From contig PLJQ01000486.1 in assembly GCA_003140275.1 (NCBI GenBank), positions 945-15,242 on the forward strand: a DNA stretch of 14,298 bases, given 5' to 3'. Source of the DNA: Limisphaerales bacterium. GTDB taxonomy: Bacteria > Verrucomicrobiota > Verrucomicrobiia > Limisphaerales > PALSA-1396. A model generated the notes under the pieces. The model was given only the letters and a program-made list of their open reading frames with translations, did no database searches and had not been told where the DNA came from. The translations under genes and the position numbers were made by a program. Positions 1-7,102 of the stretch are shown in pieces (positions within the stretch are counted from its first letter, which is position 1; every line of letters begins with the position of its first letter).

Positions 1-607
1 AACTGCTCGGTTGACCGAGGTCGGAATCGGATTGCGCCGGGTCCACTTTCGATTCACTCGAGTCAACGCGGTTTTCAAGGAAGAAGACCGTTTGTGAAGG
101 CCGCTGAATCGCGGTGACTCGCATTGTCGTGCCGCCGCTGCCAATCAGCTTGGAATTCATTGCAATCGAGAAGTACGTAATTCCGCCAGTTGTGGTTTCG
201 GCATCTTTTGAGAACTTCGCGACCGGGCAGTGAAACAAACTGTTCTTGAGATAGAATTCAGTTTTGTTGCCATAATAAGTGGACACGGGGCGCAGTTTTA
301 TCTCCAGTGGCAAAGCATTGTACCAAACGTCTGCATTCAGAGGATCACTCACCTGCGCCCAGTTGTTGAGAGCGCTACCGCCGCTGATGTTGGCGGTTTC
401 GCGCGGGATGAAATCGTTGCTGTCCTGATAATACATCGTCTGCGCCAGTCCCCATTGCTTGAGCTTGTTCATGCAGGCGGTTCGATGAGCAACAACCTTT
501 GCCTTGCTCAACGCCGGGAGTAGCATCGCTGCCAGGATTGCGATGATGGCGATCACGACCAGCAGTTCGATCAGTGTGAAGGCCCGACGGGAGGCTCTTA
601 TTTTCAT
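1..607 (-). CDS. Prepilin-type N-terminal cleavage/methylation domain protein (pseudopilin), 3' end beyond window
   Basis: The reverse complement from an ATG at 607 gives 202 uninterrupted codons running off the left edge, so the C-terminus is missing. The N-terminus is a textbook type IV/type II secretion prepilin signal: a short basic leader (MKIRASRRA), then FTLIE with the conserved Glu at +5 after the predicted cleavage (A9|F10), followed by a hydrophobic helix (VVIAIIAILAAMLLPAL). By family knowledge it would be cut and N-methylated by prepilin peptidase and sit in the inner membrane or a pseudopilus. The downstream part contains 'CMNKLKQWGLAQTMYYQD' and 'NRVDSSESK', as in the large DUF1559-style pseudopilin families of Verrucomicrobiota and Planctomycetota. 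Its ATG overlaps the stop of the upstream LTD/Ig gene (ATGA, 604-607), implying translational coupling. No Shine-Dalgarno is visible. The fold and processing site are confident; the role (secretion versus surface display) is unknown. Confidence 0.9.
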   Translation of the reverse strand, partial: MKIRASRRAFTLIELLVVIAIIAILAAMLLPALSKAKVVAHRTACMNKLKQWGLAQTMYYQDSNDFIPRETANISGGSALNNWAQVSDPLNADVWYNALPLEIKLRPVSTYYGNKTEFYLKNSLFHCPVAKFSKDAETTTGGITYFSIAMNSKLIGSGGTTMRVTAIQRPSQTVFFLENRVDSSESKVDPAQSDSDLGQPSS

Positions 608-2598
608 TTGTGTGGGTTCAAGCCGACGCGGTAAAAGCGTTGGGTGCTGAGGGTCGGGTCCATTACGCCAAACGCGTTTGTGTTGCCTGAGGTAACGTTG
701 GTCAGAGTGATCCAGTTGAAATCGGAAAGCTCGTCTTTGTACTGCACGAAGTAGTCCCAATTGGGCTGGCTGAACCAGGATAATTGAAAGCCGCCCAGAG
801 CTTTGGTGATGTTCATGGAGCCAGGCCAATTAACGAGTCTACCGGGAGAACCAGTATCGCCGCTTTGAGCCGCGACAAACGCTCCGTTGACACCGTTCGT
901 GCTAAGACCATCTGTTGTATGGCCCGTAAACCCATTCTGTATGGGCGGAGGATCGGTATATTGCGGATCAAAGGTGAACGAGACACCCGCAGCCGCCGTT
1001 GAAAAGGAGACAGCAGCTACCCGGTCGGCTTCGAGGGTGGCGGCTTGGTTCCATAAGCGAACTTCGTCTCCGCTTCCGCTCAACCCCCTTCCGGTGCCAT
1101 CGTAAGCGATGATTTGCAAATCAGGTGGCAGATTTGAACCCCACCAGGCGCGGAAGGTACTTTCATCGACTTCTGAACCCGCGGTGACGTTCCTTTCGAT
1201 GAAGACAATGGATTCACCGGGCTGGATTACTGCCGTATTGGTGATGGTGTAAGCCGATGTGAGCGCATGGCTGTCATTCATGCGATAACCATGCAAGTCA
1301 ACGGGAGTATCTCCAAAATTGCTCAACTCCCACCAGTCTCCGTGATGTGTGGTGGGAGCCGCTTCGCTGGACATGACTTCAGTGATGACTAGATTGGGCT
1401 TGGGCGCGACGTTGAGCGTGGCGGAAGCATTTGTGCTGCCTTGAGAATTACTCACCAAACAGGTGTAGGTCCCGGATTGGTTGGTGTCAGAGATGGAGAG
1501 CACGAGTTGGTTCGTCGTGATGGAGCCAATGGCCCCGGCAATGGCCCCGCCGCTGAACTGCCACTGGTAATCGGGCGTCGGGTTGCCTGAAGCATGAACA
1601 ATGAACGTCGCTGTCTGACCGGGATAAGCATTGATGCTTACGGGCAATTGGGTGAGCGAAGGTGCTGCGAGCGCAGCGCTCACGATAAGGACGGCGTTAG
1701 AACTGGAAAAATTTGTCAAGCCATTGTTGATAATGGCACTGTAGGTGCCGGCTTGATTTGTCTGCACGTTCGCGAGCGAGAGTGTGCCAACCCCGGCGGC
1801 GTAGGTGATCGCCACTCCCGGAGCATTGCCGTCAACGGGCGTACCATTGGACAGCCATTGATACGTAGGCCGGGGCAGTCCGCGGCCGGCGATGGTGAAT
1901 GTTGCAGACTGGCCTACCGTTGTGGTGAAGTTAGTGGGCTGCTGCGTGATCGTGACCGGCACTTGAACCGGCATAACGCCCGGCGAGCCTTCATCGTCCG
2001 CCGTTACCGCCATGAACGCGCCTCCGATACCGTTCGAGCTGGACAGGTCGAATGTGCCGGAGCTTGGGTTGTAAACGAGCGAGTGTCCCTCTATGGCAAC
2101 ACCGGTGTCTGCCCGATCCACCTGGTATTGGAGTGCTTCGTCAAAACTAATATCGAACGTGCTGCCATCTACATTGTTGGTTCGCCACACACGAACGCTG
2201 TCGCCACCCGCGCCCAAACCAGGGTCGGCGGCGGAGTATAGAAATACCTGGACGCTCGGGTCGATACCCCACCACGCCCGAAACCCGTCCGCATCCGTGA
2301 TGTCGCCGGTCTGTTGCGCAAACACGATGGCTTCGCCCGCGTGAATCGTGACGCCGTTGAATGGTGTGGCGTCTGCGGCAAAGAGACCATTATGGCTGTT
2401 GTCGTTCCAACTGTAACCAGTGAGGTCAAGGTCATTGGTGCCAAAATTTGAGAGTTCCCACCAATCGGGATGGCTGAGACCACTAGGCACTGTATTTGTG
2501 GATTCCGAGGTCATAACTTCCGTGATGGCCAGTTGGCTGCGCGCGGTGGTCGCGCCCAAAGCCGTTGCGAGAATTGCGATTTTCAATATCTTTATCAT
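604..2598 (-). CDS. Exported lamin-tail-domain / Ig-like surface protein
   Basis: The protein is 664 aa with an N-terminal signal peptide (residues 1-21, MIKILKIAILATALGATTARS). Domain order: lamin-tail-type domain 1 (about 23-206, opening 'LAITEVMTSES', with 'WWELSNFG' and 'FRAWWG'); Ig-like domain 1 (about 213-307, 'TYQWLSNG', 'AGTYSAIINN'); Ig-like domain 2 (about 313-397, 'DYQWQFSG', 'SGTYTCLVSN'); a second lamin-tail-type domain (about 402-586) repeating the first's motifs 'LVITEVMSSE', 'DWWELSNFG' and 'FRAWWG'; and a C-terminal beta module ending 'FYRVGLNPHK', a tail I associate with secreted Verrucomicrobiota proteins. Bacterial LTD and Ig-like domains are usually adhesive or structural; no catalytic motif is visible. 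The start is supported by the signal peptide but has no clear Shine-Dalgarno. It is first in a pair with the pseudopilin (4-bp overlap). Three palindromes lie upstream. Cell-surface location is inferred; the ligand is unknown. Confidence 0.9.
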   Translation of the reverse strand: MIKILKIAILATALGATTARSQLAITEVMTSESTNTVPSGLSHPDWWELSNFGTNDLDLTGYSWNDNSHNGLFAADATPFNGVTIHAGEAIVFAQQTGDITDADGFRAWWGIDPSVQVFLYSAADPGLGAGGDSVRVWRTNNVDGSTFDISFDEALQYQVDRADTGVAIEGHSLVYNPSSGTFDLSSSNGIGGAFMAVTADDEGSPGVMPVQVPVTITQQPTNFTTTVGQSATFTIAGRGLPRPTYQWLSNGTPVDGNAPGVAITYAAGVGTLSLANVQTNQAGTYSAIINNGLTNFSSSNAVLIVSAALAAPSLTQLPVSINAYPGQTATFIVHASGNPTPDYQWQFSGGAIAGAIGSITTNQLVLSISDTNQSGTYTCLVSNSQGSTNASATLNVAPKPNLVITEVMSSEAAPTTHHGDWWELSNFGDTPVDLHGYRMNDSHALTSAYTITNTAVIQPGESIVFIERNVTAGSEVDESTFRAWWGSNLPPDLQIIAYDGTGRGLSGSGDEVRLWNQAATLEADRVAAVSFSTAAAGVSFTFDPQYTDPPPIQNGFTGHTTDGLSTNGVNGAFVAAQSGDTGSPGRLVNWPGSMNITKALGGFQLSWFSQPNWDYFVQYKDELSDFNWITLTNVTSGNTNAFGVMDPTLSTQRFYRVGLNPHK

Positions 2599-2644
2599 AG
2601 ATTCAGTTTCTTGTTTTTGATTCGTTCCGTTGAGAGAATGTCCG

Positions 2645-2656
2645 TGACGTGTGTCA
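2645..2656. promoter_or_regulatory. Palindrome TGAC-gtgt-GTCA, possible operator
   Basis: TGAC and GTCA are perfect inverted 4-bp arms around a 4-bp centre, 47-58 bp upstream of the LTD/Ig start codon. On its own this could be chance. It is listed because two stronger palindromes lie further upstream in the same gap. Confidence 0.25.
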
Positions 2657-2672
2657 GGAGTGCGGAGGCCGG

Positions 2673-2688
2673 GTTACGATTTCGTAAC
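2673..2688. promoter_or_regulatory. Palindrome GTTACGA-tt-TCGTAAC, possible operator
   Basis: Seven-base arms (2673-2679 and 2682-2688) are perfect inverted complements around a 2-bp centre. The site is 75-90 bp upstream of the LTD/Ig start on the minus strand. The compact two-fold symmetry is what a dimeric helix-turn-helix repressor or activator would recognise. No regulator gene is adjacent, so the binding protein is unknown. Confidence 0.4.
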
Positions 2689-2742
2689 GAATGTCGGAGC
2701 GCCGGGCAAACCGCTGGTTGTGCTGGAAGCCGAGGTCATGGC

Positions 2743-2762
2743 CCGTTGCGCTAGCGCAACGG
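2743..2762. promoter_or_regulatory. Perfect 20-bp palindrome (CCGTTGCGCT/AGCGCAACGG)
   Basis: Every base of the 10-bp half-sites matches its complement with no spacer. It is centred about 155 bp upstream of the LTD/Ig ATG. An uninterrupted palindrome with no loop suits a DNA-binding dimer better than an RNA hairpin, and no T-tract follows on either strand. A short GGAA-c-TTCC dyad (2761-2769) abuts it. Operator function is inferred. Confidence 0.45.
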
Positions 2763-3024
2763 AACTTCCACATGCTGCAACCAAAGACATTGTTAAGAAT
2801 CGTTTGGTCATTCTCATTCTTTCGCTGACCGCTTTTATTGTCGATGATAGTCTTCAAAAGGAATTTGGCCCAAGCGCGAGTTAGGCAGTTAACAATCCAG
2901 TTACAATCGGGGGGACAAAGAACCAAGGCTGGCCTGAACCGGAAAAGAATTACCGAGACAAAGAGGGAAGCATGGGAAGCCGAATGATCTAGAAGTGCGA
3001 AAGCTGTGTTACAAATGACGTCGA

Positions 3025-3981
3025 TTAGACCGCTTCCATCACCGCCGCAAAGCGCAATCCGCGTGTGCTGACGCGTAGTTCGCTGAAACCCAATTGCTCC
3101 ATGACCGCTTCATAAATCGCCACGCCGGGCAGAATCACGTCCGCGCGTTTCTTCGGCAGCCCGACAATCTGTTTGCGCTCGGCGAGCGGCAAGCCCCAGA
3201 GTCGTTCCCTATGCCAGCGAACGCGCTCGAGGCTGAGGCGCGTCGCTTCGATTCGCTCGCGGTCGTACGTCTCCAGCTTCGCTTCCATGCGCGCGAGGAT
3301 GCTCGTCGTGCCGCCCGTGCCGACGAGCAGCACCGGGCGATGTTCGGGGTTCAATCCTATTTCCTGGCGCAACGACGGCTCCAGTTTCGGACGCACTTCG
3401 GTTTCGAGAAAATGTCTCAGCCAATCGCGGCACCCGGCGAGTTCTGGGGCGGTGGGCGGATCGTTTTGCGGCAGTTTTTCCATCAAGCGAACCGTGCCGA
3501 GTGGAAAGCTGTGGCGAAAATGTTTGTGCTCGCCCTGGCCAAGAATGAATTCGGTGCTGCCCCCGCCGACATCCAGAATCAACAAAGGTTGTTGCGCCAG
3601 TTCCGGGTCAGTGGTCACCCCCTTAAATACCCAATCCGCCTCCCGGTCGCCGGAAATGATTTCAGTTTTCAATCCGCTCGCCTGGTTGATGGCGAAAATC
3701 AGCTTGCGCGGATTTTTTGCATCGCGGGCCGCGCTCGTGGCAATGATGCGAATTGTCTCCGCTTTCAAATCCCGTGCGAGCCGGCTGAACTTTTTTACGG
3801 CGGCGGCTGTATTCGCGATGGCAGCAGGTTGGAGTTCGTGCGTTTCGTAAAAGCCTTTGCCGAGCCGTGTTTGCTTGCTGTCCTCCCAAACCGGTTGGAC
3901 GTGATGCCCGGTGACATCCGCCACCAACAGTTTGATGGAGTTGGTGCCGACATCGATGACTGCGCGGCGAATGGGGTTCAT
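3025..3981 (-). CDS. Ppx/GppA-family phosphatase (exopolyphosphatase / pppGpp phosphohydrolase), short form
   Basis: A 318-aa cytoplasmic enzyme of the ASKHA (actin/Hsp70-like ATPase) superfamily. Visible motifs: the phosphate-1 loop 'VIDVGTNSIKLLV' (residues 8-20), 'IIATSAARDAKN' (79-90), 'EIISGDREADWVFKGV' (107-122), phosphate-2 'ILDVGGGSTEF' (135-145) and a 'VGTGGTTS' loop in the second half. It ends after the two actin-like domains and lacks the HD-like C-terminal domain of E. coli Ppx (513 aa) and GppA (494 aa), so it is the short form seen in many bacteria. The family removes terminal phosphate from polyphosphate or converts pppGpp to ppGpp; sequence alone does not decide which. The ATG at 3981 puts the first glycine loop at the usual distance. 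It is divergent from the ECF sigma gene, and a terminator-like hairpin lies in its leader (4025-4052). Confidence 0.92.
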   Translation of the reverse strand: MNPIRRAVIDVGTNSIKLLVADVTGHHVQPVWEDSKQTRLGKGFYETHELQPAAIANTAAAVKKFSRLARDLKAETIRIIATSAARDAKNPRKLIFAINQASGLKTEIISGDREADWVFKGVTTDPELAQQPLLILDVGGGSTEFILGQGEHKHFRHSFPLGTVRLMEKLPQNDPPTAPELAGCRDWLRHFLETEVRPKLEPSLRQEIGLNPEHRPVLLVGTGGTTSILARMEAKLETYDRERIEATRLSLERVRWHRERLWGLPLAERKQIVGLPKKRADVILPGVAIYEAVMEQLGFSELRVSTRGLRFAAVMEAV

Positions 3982-4024
3982 CTCTGGCTAACAAGTTAAG
4001 CGGACGAGGCAAGCGACCCAAGAG

Positions 4025-4052
4025 AAAAAGCTTCCCCGGTCGAACGCCGGGG
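4025..4052 (-). terminator. Terminator-like hairpin in the leader of the Ppx/GppA gene (possible attenuator)
   Basis: CCCCGG (4034-4039) and CCGGGG (4047-4052) form a 6-bp all-GC stem with a 7-nt loop. Read on the minus strand, AAGC and then five T (complement of 4025-4029) follow the stem. No minus-strand gene lies between this site and the plus-strand sigma gene, so it would act on the leader of the gene starting at 3981, or block antisense transcription. The stem is short and the T-tract is offset, so function is uncertain. Confidence 0.35.
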
Positions 4053-4121
4053 ATCATCGGCGTACATGTTCCTGCGATATTGGATTTGAATACCAACCTT
4101 AAGATTGCGGTTTGGCGCGTC

Positions 4122-4126
4122 GAGGG
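4122..4126 (+). promoter_or_regulatory. Shine-Dalgarno GAGGG fixing the sigma-factor start
   Basis: GAGGG ends four bases before the ATG at 4131. It decides between that ATG, an in-frame TTG at 4080 and a later ATG at 4140 (too far from the motif). It is the only clear Shine-Dalgarno at any start I examined in this window. Confidence 0.55.
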
Positions 4127-4130
4127 TAAA

Positions 4131-4766
4131 ATGCCAGTGATGAATCCCGCGCCTGAAGCCAATCTGATCGCCCGTTGTCGCCAAGGCGAAGCCGCGGCGT
4201 GGGATGCGTTGTTTGATCAACATTACGTGGCGGCCGGACGTTTTGTGTTTCAACTGTCACCCGATTTTTCGCGTGAAGACGTCGAAGAAATCTGTCAGGA
4301 GGCTTTCCTGTCCGTGATCAAGAATCTCGAATCTTTCAACCTCAAGAGCCGGTTTCAAACCTGGCTGTTTCGCATCGCTGCCAACAAGGCCCGTGATTAC
4401 CGCGAGCGCCAGCACGCCGCCAAACGCGGCGGCGGCCAGACTGTCATTTCGCTCCACACCGAGAATCCGGAGAGCGGTCTCGTAATCGATCCGCCCAGCG
4501 CGTCGCCCGCCGCCGATGCCGTGCTGATGAACGCCGAACGGATGGCAGTGTTGCGACAGGCGCTCGATCAACTGGGCGAGCCGTGCCAGGAAATTATCGA
4601 ACTCCGTTACTTCGGCGATTTGAGCTACGAAGAAATCAGCCAGACGCTGAGTCTGAACTTGAAAACCGTCAGTTCGCGCTTGAGCAAATGCTTGGATCGA
4701 CTGGAGGAAATTGCGCGAGCGATATATTCGCGGGAAGAATCCTCGGTTTTTCCGTCTAACCCTTAG
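4131..4766 (+). CDS. ECF-type RNA polymerase sigma-70 factor
   Basis: A 211-aa sigma factor with only regions 2 and 4, the ECF layout. Region 2 spans about 12-92: the core-binding/-10 helix bundle with 'DVEEICQEAFLSVIKNL' and the melting segment 'FQTWLFRIAANKARDYRER'. A polar linker (93-135) follows, then region 4 at about 137-193 with the -35 helix-turn-helix 'LRYFGDLSYEEISQTLSL' and 'VSSRLSKCLDRL'. The frame is open back to a TTG at 4080, but GAGGG before 4131 favours this start. Six bases separate its stop from the next gene, which encodes a membrane protein of the kind that sequesters ECF sigmas; autoregulation is typical but no clear ECF promoter was found. The linker is rather long (about 43 residues). 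Target genes are unknown; the palindromes upstream of the LTD gene are not ECF promoters. Confidence 0.93.
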   Translation: MPVMNPAPEANLIARCRQGEAAAWDALFDQHYVAAGRFVFQLSPDFSREDVEEICQEAFLSVIKNLESFNLKSRFQTWLFRIAANKARDYRERQHAAKRGGGQTVISLHTENPESGLVIDPPSASPAADAVLMNAERMAVLRQALDQLGEPCQEIIELRYFGDLSYEEISQTLSLNLKTVSSRLSKCLDRLEEIARAIYSREESSVFPSNP

Positions 4767-4772
4767 ATCAGT

Positions 4773-6050
4773 ATGTCAACCGAACCAGAACGTCACATCG
4801 AAAAGCAACTCAAGGCCTACGCAAACAAGCGTCGGGCTGAGGCGGGAGCTCCATTCAAGCTGCATCCGGCAACGCGCAATTTGCTCTTGGCTGAGGTCGC
4901 GCGAAGAACTCCGAAAAGACGGCGTGGAGGTAGTTTTCTTTTGCAGATGTTTATTGGCCTTTGGCCGCGCATCGCTTTTGGTGTTTCCATGCTGGCTATC
5001 CTAGTGGTCGGGACGTGGTTTTTTTTGCAGACCCACAAGGAGCCAAACAAATCGTTTGAACTGGCCAAGAACGTTCCGACCTCGACCGTTCGGGCGACGG
5101 ACGAGTCGGAGACTAAAGGCATCGCCCAAAAAACGCTGGAAGAAGTTGCACGGCCAGAGGGCCGGATGGAGAGCGCTCGGACGACTCCAAATGCATCGCC
5201 AAAATCAGACGCCACGCTGACTGCAAAACAACTTGTTCCGGCGCTACAGTTTGCTGATGGAAAAAAGGCCGCAAGAACCAGCGTCCCGACCGCCGAACTG
5301 AGCTTGAAACCAACAGTCGCATCCGCGGCAAGAGAGACTTTCGGGAGGCAGATTGATGGAAACAGTCCGGTCGCACCCGCTCCCGCGCCATCGGCTGCGC
5401 CGGTGCCGGTCAAGCCTGCTGTGCCCTCCTCATCGGGGAATTTTTACGCTGACAAGGAAACAGACCGCTTGAACTCAGAAAGGTCTTACGCTGCGTCCGC
5501 GACCCAAGGATTTGCGAGAGTGGATCTATTGCAGAAGCGCGGCAGCGACGGAGAGCGTTCTGAATTGAAAACCGTCCTGCTCTCATTCCAGATGGAACAG
5601 ACTGGCGACCAGGTGCGGGTGATCGACCGGGACGGATCGACTTACGCCGGTTACATCCAAAAAGCGGAAGCAACGTCGGAGCAACAACTCGCCGGCGGGA
5701 AAGATCAGGCGGCAAACCTGGACCAGAAGACCAAGGCACTGACTGCAACGCCGTCTGCGAAACTCGAAGATAAATTTGCGTATGAAGCGAACCAGGATTA
5801 TTTCTTCCGCGTCGAGGGCACCAATCGCAGCTTGAATCAACAAGTGATATTCACCGGCCATTTGCTGGCAAACGCGGGAAATGCTGACATTCCAAAAAAT
5901 AATCTCAACGCCACGGCTGCAAAACAACTTCAGCTGCCGTTGCAAAACCAGACCGGATCGTTGTTGCTCCATTCCCGTATCAACGGCACCGCGTTGGTTG
6001 GCGCGAGCAACACCGTCGAAATTCAGGCGGTGCCGATTGCGCCCAAATAA
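4773..6050 (+). CDS. Single-pass membrane protein, putative anti-sigma factor/partner of the ECF sigma
   Basis: 425 aa. A basic cytoplasmic N-terminus (1-52, including 'ERHIEKQLKAYANKRRAEAG' and 'KRRRGG') precedes one transmembrane helix at about 66-86 ('RIAFGVSMLAILVVGTWFFL'); the positive-inside rule puts the remaining 340 or so residues outside. The outer part starts with a low-complexity Ala/Pro/Lys/Ser stretch (about 90-220, with 'SPVAPAPAPSAAPVPVKPA'). Two more ordered segments follow, one around 'LKTVLLSFQMEQTGDQVRV' and a C-terminal beta-like region. It lies 6 bp after the ECF sigma gene, the usual place for an anti-sigma factor, and the topology fits. I see no zinc-finger HxxxCxxC anti-sigma motif, so the sigma-binding role is inferred from position and topology. 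The start has no Shine-Dalgarno. It converges on rluD with no visible terminator between them. Confidence 0.8.
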   Translation: MSTEPERHIEKQLKAYANKRRAEAGAPFKLHPATRNLLLAEVARRTPKRRRGGSFLLQMFIGLWPRIAFGVSMLAILVVGTWFFLQTHKEPNKSFELAKNVPTSTVRATDESETKGIAQKTLEEVARPEGRMESARTTPNASPKSDATLTAKQLVPALQFADGKKAARTSVPTAELSLKPTVASAARETFGRQIDGNSPVAPAPAPSAAPVPVKPAVPSSSGNFYADKETDRLNSERSYAASATQGFARVDLLQKRGSDGERSELKTVLLSFQMEQTGDQVRVIDRDGSTYAGYIQKAEATSEQQLAGGKDQAANLDQKTKALTATPSAKLEDKFAYEANQDYFFRVEGTNRSLNQQVIFTGHLLANAGNADIPKNNLNATAAKQLQLPLQNQTGSLLLHSRINGTALVGASNTVEIQAVPIAPK

Positions 6051-6087
6051 ATGCTCCGTTCCAAGGACAATTCGGCACGGATTCTCT

Positions 6088-7026
6088 TTACCGCAAAATC
6101 GAAAGCACTTCCTGGAAATCCTCCGGCCAGGCAGCTTCACAGGTCATTTTCTTCTTTGTCTGCGGGTGTCGGAACGACAACTTCTGCGCGTGCAACATCT
6201 GGCGAGGCGCGTAGTAACCCATCACGTCTGCCAGACGCCGGTTTTGCCGGCTGCCATACGTTGCATCGCCAACGATGGGAAAGCCGAGATGCTGAAAGTG
6301 AACGCGAATCTGGTGCGTCCGTCCGGTGTGCAACAGCACTTCGACCAACGTGGCGGAGTCCAAACGTTCGAATACGCGGTAACTCGTCCAGGCCTCGCGG
6401 CCTCTGCCATCAGCCACCGTCATTCGTTTGCGGTGGGTGGGATGACGGGCAATGGCGGCGCGGATTTCTCCGTGGTCGCGGGGAATTTCGCCGCAAACAA
6501 TCGCGTGATAAATTTTTTCCACCTGGCGACCGGCGAATTGGTTCGCGAGCGACACATGGACTGCGTCATTTTTTGCGACGACAAGACAACCACTGGTTTC
6601 CTTGTCGAGTCGATGCACGATGCCGGGTCGCGCCACGCCGCCGATGCCGCTGAGTTGACCGGCGCAATGATGGAGCAGCGCGTTGACAAGCGTGTGTTCC
6701 TCGTGCCCCGCCGCGGGATGCACGACCAGCCCGGGCGGTTTGTTCAAAACCAGGAGGTCGGCATCCTCGAACAAGATGTTGAGCGGAATCGCTTCAGCCT
6801 GCGCTTCGGCGGGACGCGCTTCCGGCCAGCGGACTTCGATGCGTTCGCCCGCGCTCGGATGATGAGTCGATTTGGCGGTGCGGCCGTTTACCCGGATGTG
6901 CCCTTGCTCGATCAGCCGCTGGATGGCGACACGCGACACCGCTGGAAATTGCACGCGCAAAAAGGTGTCGAGCCGCTCGCGCGGCAGCGATATTTCAACG
7001 GAGATGGTTTCAGTTCGCGATGGCAT
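6088..7026 (-). CDS. rluD: RluD-type 23S rRNA pseudouridine synthase
   Basis: A 312-aa RluA/RluD-family enzyme that isomerises uridine to pseudouridine in RNA. An S4 RNA-binding domain occupies about 15-72 ('RLDTFLRV', 'VSRVAIQRLIEQGHIRVNG'). The catalytic domain carries 'LLVLNKPPGLVVHPAAGH' (91-108), the signature 'HRLDKETSG' (138-146, catalytic Asp141), 'KIYHAIVCG' and 'LHTGRTHQIRVHF' (232-244). S4 plus length matches RluD (23S U1911/1915/1917) or RluC better than the shorter RluA; RluD is favoured because it follows lspA, a pairing also seen in Bacillus (lspA-ylyB). A 76-bp gap separates it from the lspA stop, so co-transcription is likely. It has no Shine-Dalgarno. The family assignment is secure; the exact target uridines are inferred. 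Confidence 0.93.
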   Translation of the reverse strand: MPSRTETISVEISLPRERLDTFLRVQFPAVSRVAIQRLIEQGHIRVNGRTAKSTHHPSAGERIEVRWPEARPAEAQAEAIPLNILFEDADLLVLNKPPGLVVHPAAGHEEHTLVNALLHHCAGQLSGIGGVARPGIVHRLDKETSGCLVVAKNDAVHVSLANQFAGRQVEKIYHAIVCGEIPRDHGEIRAAIARHPTHRKRMTVADGRGREAWTSYRVFERLDSATLVEVLLHTGRTHQIRVHFQHLGFPIVGDATYGSRQNRRLADVMGYYAPRQMLHAQKLSFRHPQTKKKMTCEAAWPEDFQEVLSILR

Positions 7027-7102
7027 CGAAAACTACTAGAAACATTGCATTGTTCCACAGGAAATGTTGAGGCGCTTCAACCATCGAATTCTTGCGCCAA
7101 CT

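Larger units (their letters stand above)
2599..3024. other. Gene-free region between LTD/Ig gene and Ppx/GppA gene
   Basis: A 426-bp stretch between two minus-strand genes. The open frames inside it (77-94 codons) have no recognisable motif, signal peptide or ribosome-binding site and overlap each other on both strands, so I do not call a gene. It holds three dyad-symmetric sites (2645-2656, 2673-2688, 2743-2762) listed separately. I found no convincing -35/-10 pair and no T-tract terminator after the Ppx/GppA gene. The likely role is the promoter/operator region of the LTD/Ig-pseudopilin operon. Confidence 0.6.

Noticed and set aside
1594..2241. 215-codon open frame on the plus strand inside the LTD/Ig gene
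   Set aside because: It is antisense to a gene with clear domains, and its product has no recognisable feature; it is a shadow of the minus-strand reading frame.
2651..2926. Overlapping open frames of 77-94 codons on both strands in the gap upstream of the LTD/Ig gene
   Set aside because: There are no motifs, signal peptide or plausible start context. The frames overlap each other and span the palindromes, and their composition looks like non-coding sequence.
4060..4080. GGAAC (minus strand) as an ECF-type -35 element for autoregulation
   Set aside because: It is on the wrong strand for the sigma gene and has no suitable -10 partner at ECF spacing.
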